Below the pieces are notes generated by a model, which saw nothing but the letters and a program-made list of their open reading frames with translations, was not told where the DNA came from and did not search any database. This document shows, one piece after another, positions 62,341-64,000 of a DNA stretch of 64,000 bases (its first letter is position 1; every line of letters starts with the position of its first letter). Made by a program: the position numbers and the translations under genes. The stretch is taken from assembly GCA_022113835.1 (NCBI GenBank), contig JAILWY010000016.1, forward strand, positions 7,905,501-7,969,500, written 5' to 3'. Source of the DNA: Atopsyche davidsoni (Eukaryota; Arthropoda; Insecta; Trichoptera; Hydrobiosidae).

Positions 62341-64000
62341 TTTATTTTAATTATATTACGTTAATTGAGTTGGACCCGAGAAGGCTGGCCTCCTTGCGGA
62401 GAGATTAAAATAATTCAAACGGAGAAACTCACAACTTGAGGAGAAAACAAAATTAATTTCTATAAGTATTTTCTTCTAGATTCCAATACACAATTAGCAT
62501 CAAAGTCAGGAGATAATCAAATACGAAAAAACAAAAAATTAAGATATGACCGCTTGTAATTTTGTTGAGAAAGATATTCATTTAACAGAAAGTTTTGTTT
62601 TTTGTAAGACTCTAGAGAACGTCAGCATACAAAAGAATATTCCAGTAAAACAAAAAAAACAGAATATGTTATTGTTAAAAATTATTTTATAATTATTCAC
62701 AATGGATATGGATTGACATGCTAAAAAATAGGGATTATAAGCTAACGGTAACCTCTATTGCAAACACTTGTTCTAAAATAAGACGGTTTATATTTTAGCC
62801 AAAAAAGAAAACTATTTAAATACTAAACATGTATATATATTAGACCTCGTAATACCGTTTTGAAGTAGATCAACACATTTATTAAAATCAACTATAATCT
62901 AAATCAAATAAATTTGTACTTATTTTATAAAGTTAAGATATTAATTTAGCCCTAAATTAATATTTTATTTGATTTAGAAGTGTATGAAATAAATAAAACT
63001 TCTGGTTTCAAAATAGAGGCTTAAATTAATTTTATCTGTTATCCATAACTATACTCATTGTAATACAGTATTAACATGATAAAAAATATTCAATAAAGGC
63101 AACAAATCTAAACCTTTACATATTACAGCGTCGTATTTTTCCACCCTCGAAAACTCTATCCATCCAAATTCTAAAGGATTCTAAAAAATAAAAAACAACT
63201 TTGCATATAAATCCCAACTTCCCTGGAAACATACAAATTTTATGCTTATTGATTTTTTTTTGCTTTTGTAAAATTTGTTTTGATGCAAACTTAAACAATA
63301 TAATATCGTTAAAGTGCCTAAATGTATTTATGCACAAAGTTTGTATTATATTGCGGGTTGGGTACAAGCCCGGGGGAAGAAACATGCTAATCTCAAAAAA
63401 AAAAAAAACTAACCGATTAATTTTCCTATGCATCTTTTAGGGTTGTTATCATCAATTTGTGAAATCGCGATTCTTTCAATGACCGATAATATCGTGTATT
63501 TCTGTTTAACTAAATAATTATGTTTTTATATTAATAATAATACATATTTCAATATATGAATAATGTCATCAACTTTTATTTTTAATTTTGATAATTTATA
63601 CATTTTACACAAATATCATTATTTTTAAACTGCCAGCTAAATTTGAAATTCACAATAATATATTATTTTTATTATCTCACAAATTATATCAAGTCACGTC
63701 ATATTTATTGCTGTCCACGATGTATAGAATAAGTAATAAAACAATGAATTAAAAATCACTAACACCGTACCAGGGATTAGAGCGCTAACTGTTTTTTGAT
63801 AATACGGGTATATACGTATATACGGGATAATAATATTTTTGTTACCTTTGGAGGGCGAAAATTCTAAATACGCACAAATATGAAGTCAACGTAATATATT
63901 TAACGAAGTCAATAGACAAAATGTTACGTTGTCATTTTAAATATTAGATTAAAATTTTAAATGGTACAAAGTAAACTGCATCACAAATATAATAAAGTTT

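Larger units (their letters stand above)
55936..64000. other. Non-coding stretch with several islands
   Basis: GC-richer blocks at about 56280-56650, 57640-57780, 58240-58390, 58840-58960 and 62040-62340, and a CRE-like octamer at 58553-58560. TGATTAAT occurs at 56574-56581 in the first block. A short inverted repeat CGAAGCTT-TT-AAGCTTCG lies near 58242. The rest is A/T-rich. An open frame at 61494-61706 shows no domain. No gene was recognised. Confidence 0.6.

Overview
The window is AT-rich, non-coding-looking animal nuclear DNA, most likely from an insect or another arthropod. The base is low GC with long A/T runs and many intact CpGs (little sign of methylation decay). There are no operons or Shine-Dalgarno-spaced genes. 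The mobile elements are a piggyBac copy flanked by TTAA, a hAT copy with 8-bp target duplications, two Penelope-like insertions, an RTE-type LINE tail and tRNA-related sequences. I found no complete host protein-coding gene. The only plausible host coding sequence is an open, GC-richer, minus-strand stretch running off the left edge (1-225). If it is an exon, much of the window could be upstream intron or flank of that gene.

Layout. 1-258: candidate minus-strand exon. 259-12420: AT-rich non-coding DNA with GC-rich islands (about 1040-1120, 5850-6180, 7135-7240, 10915-11080). 12429-14020: degraded hAT transposon carrying a C-terminal transposase remnant and a ten-unit, 51-bp coding-phase tandem array. 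14029-34380: non-coding DNA with a long imperfect hairpin (17262-17368), a tRNA-like SINE fragment (about 20166-20247), a TA microsatellite (28400-28510) and more islands. 34393-34706: short Penelope-like copy with an 11-bp target duplication. 34718-38849: islands and a nested hairpin. 38854-40788: piggyBac element with a broken transposase gene. 40793-49580: CpG-rich islands at 41.5, 45.2 and 47.8 kb. 49590-50364: RTE-type LINE tail, a foldback, a duplicated 50-mer and a 73-nt tRNA-Thr-like sequence. 50365-54888: non-coding, with an island at 52.3-52.6 kb holding abutting Hth, Exd and Hox type motifs. 54901-55923: second Penelope-like copy, built as a 399-bp inverted repeat around the end of its GIY-YIG-region ORF. 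55936-64000: non-coding with several islands.

The best-supported biology is the two Penelope-like copies. They share a layout: an inverted 3' segment on the left, a sense 3' segment plus a unique roughly 42-bp extension on the right, and 11-12 bp target duplications. Both keep an identical hammerhead-like core. The other recurring pattern is compact GC-rich islands every few kb in AT-rich DNA, which would fit a developmental gene's regulatory landscape but cannot be proved here. I did not find a convincing new multi-gene system, and I think the window is mostly intronic or intergenic DNA with decayed transposons.
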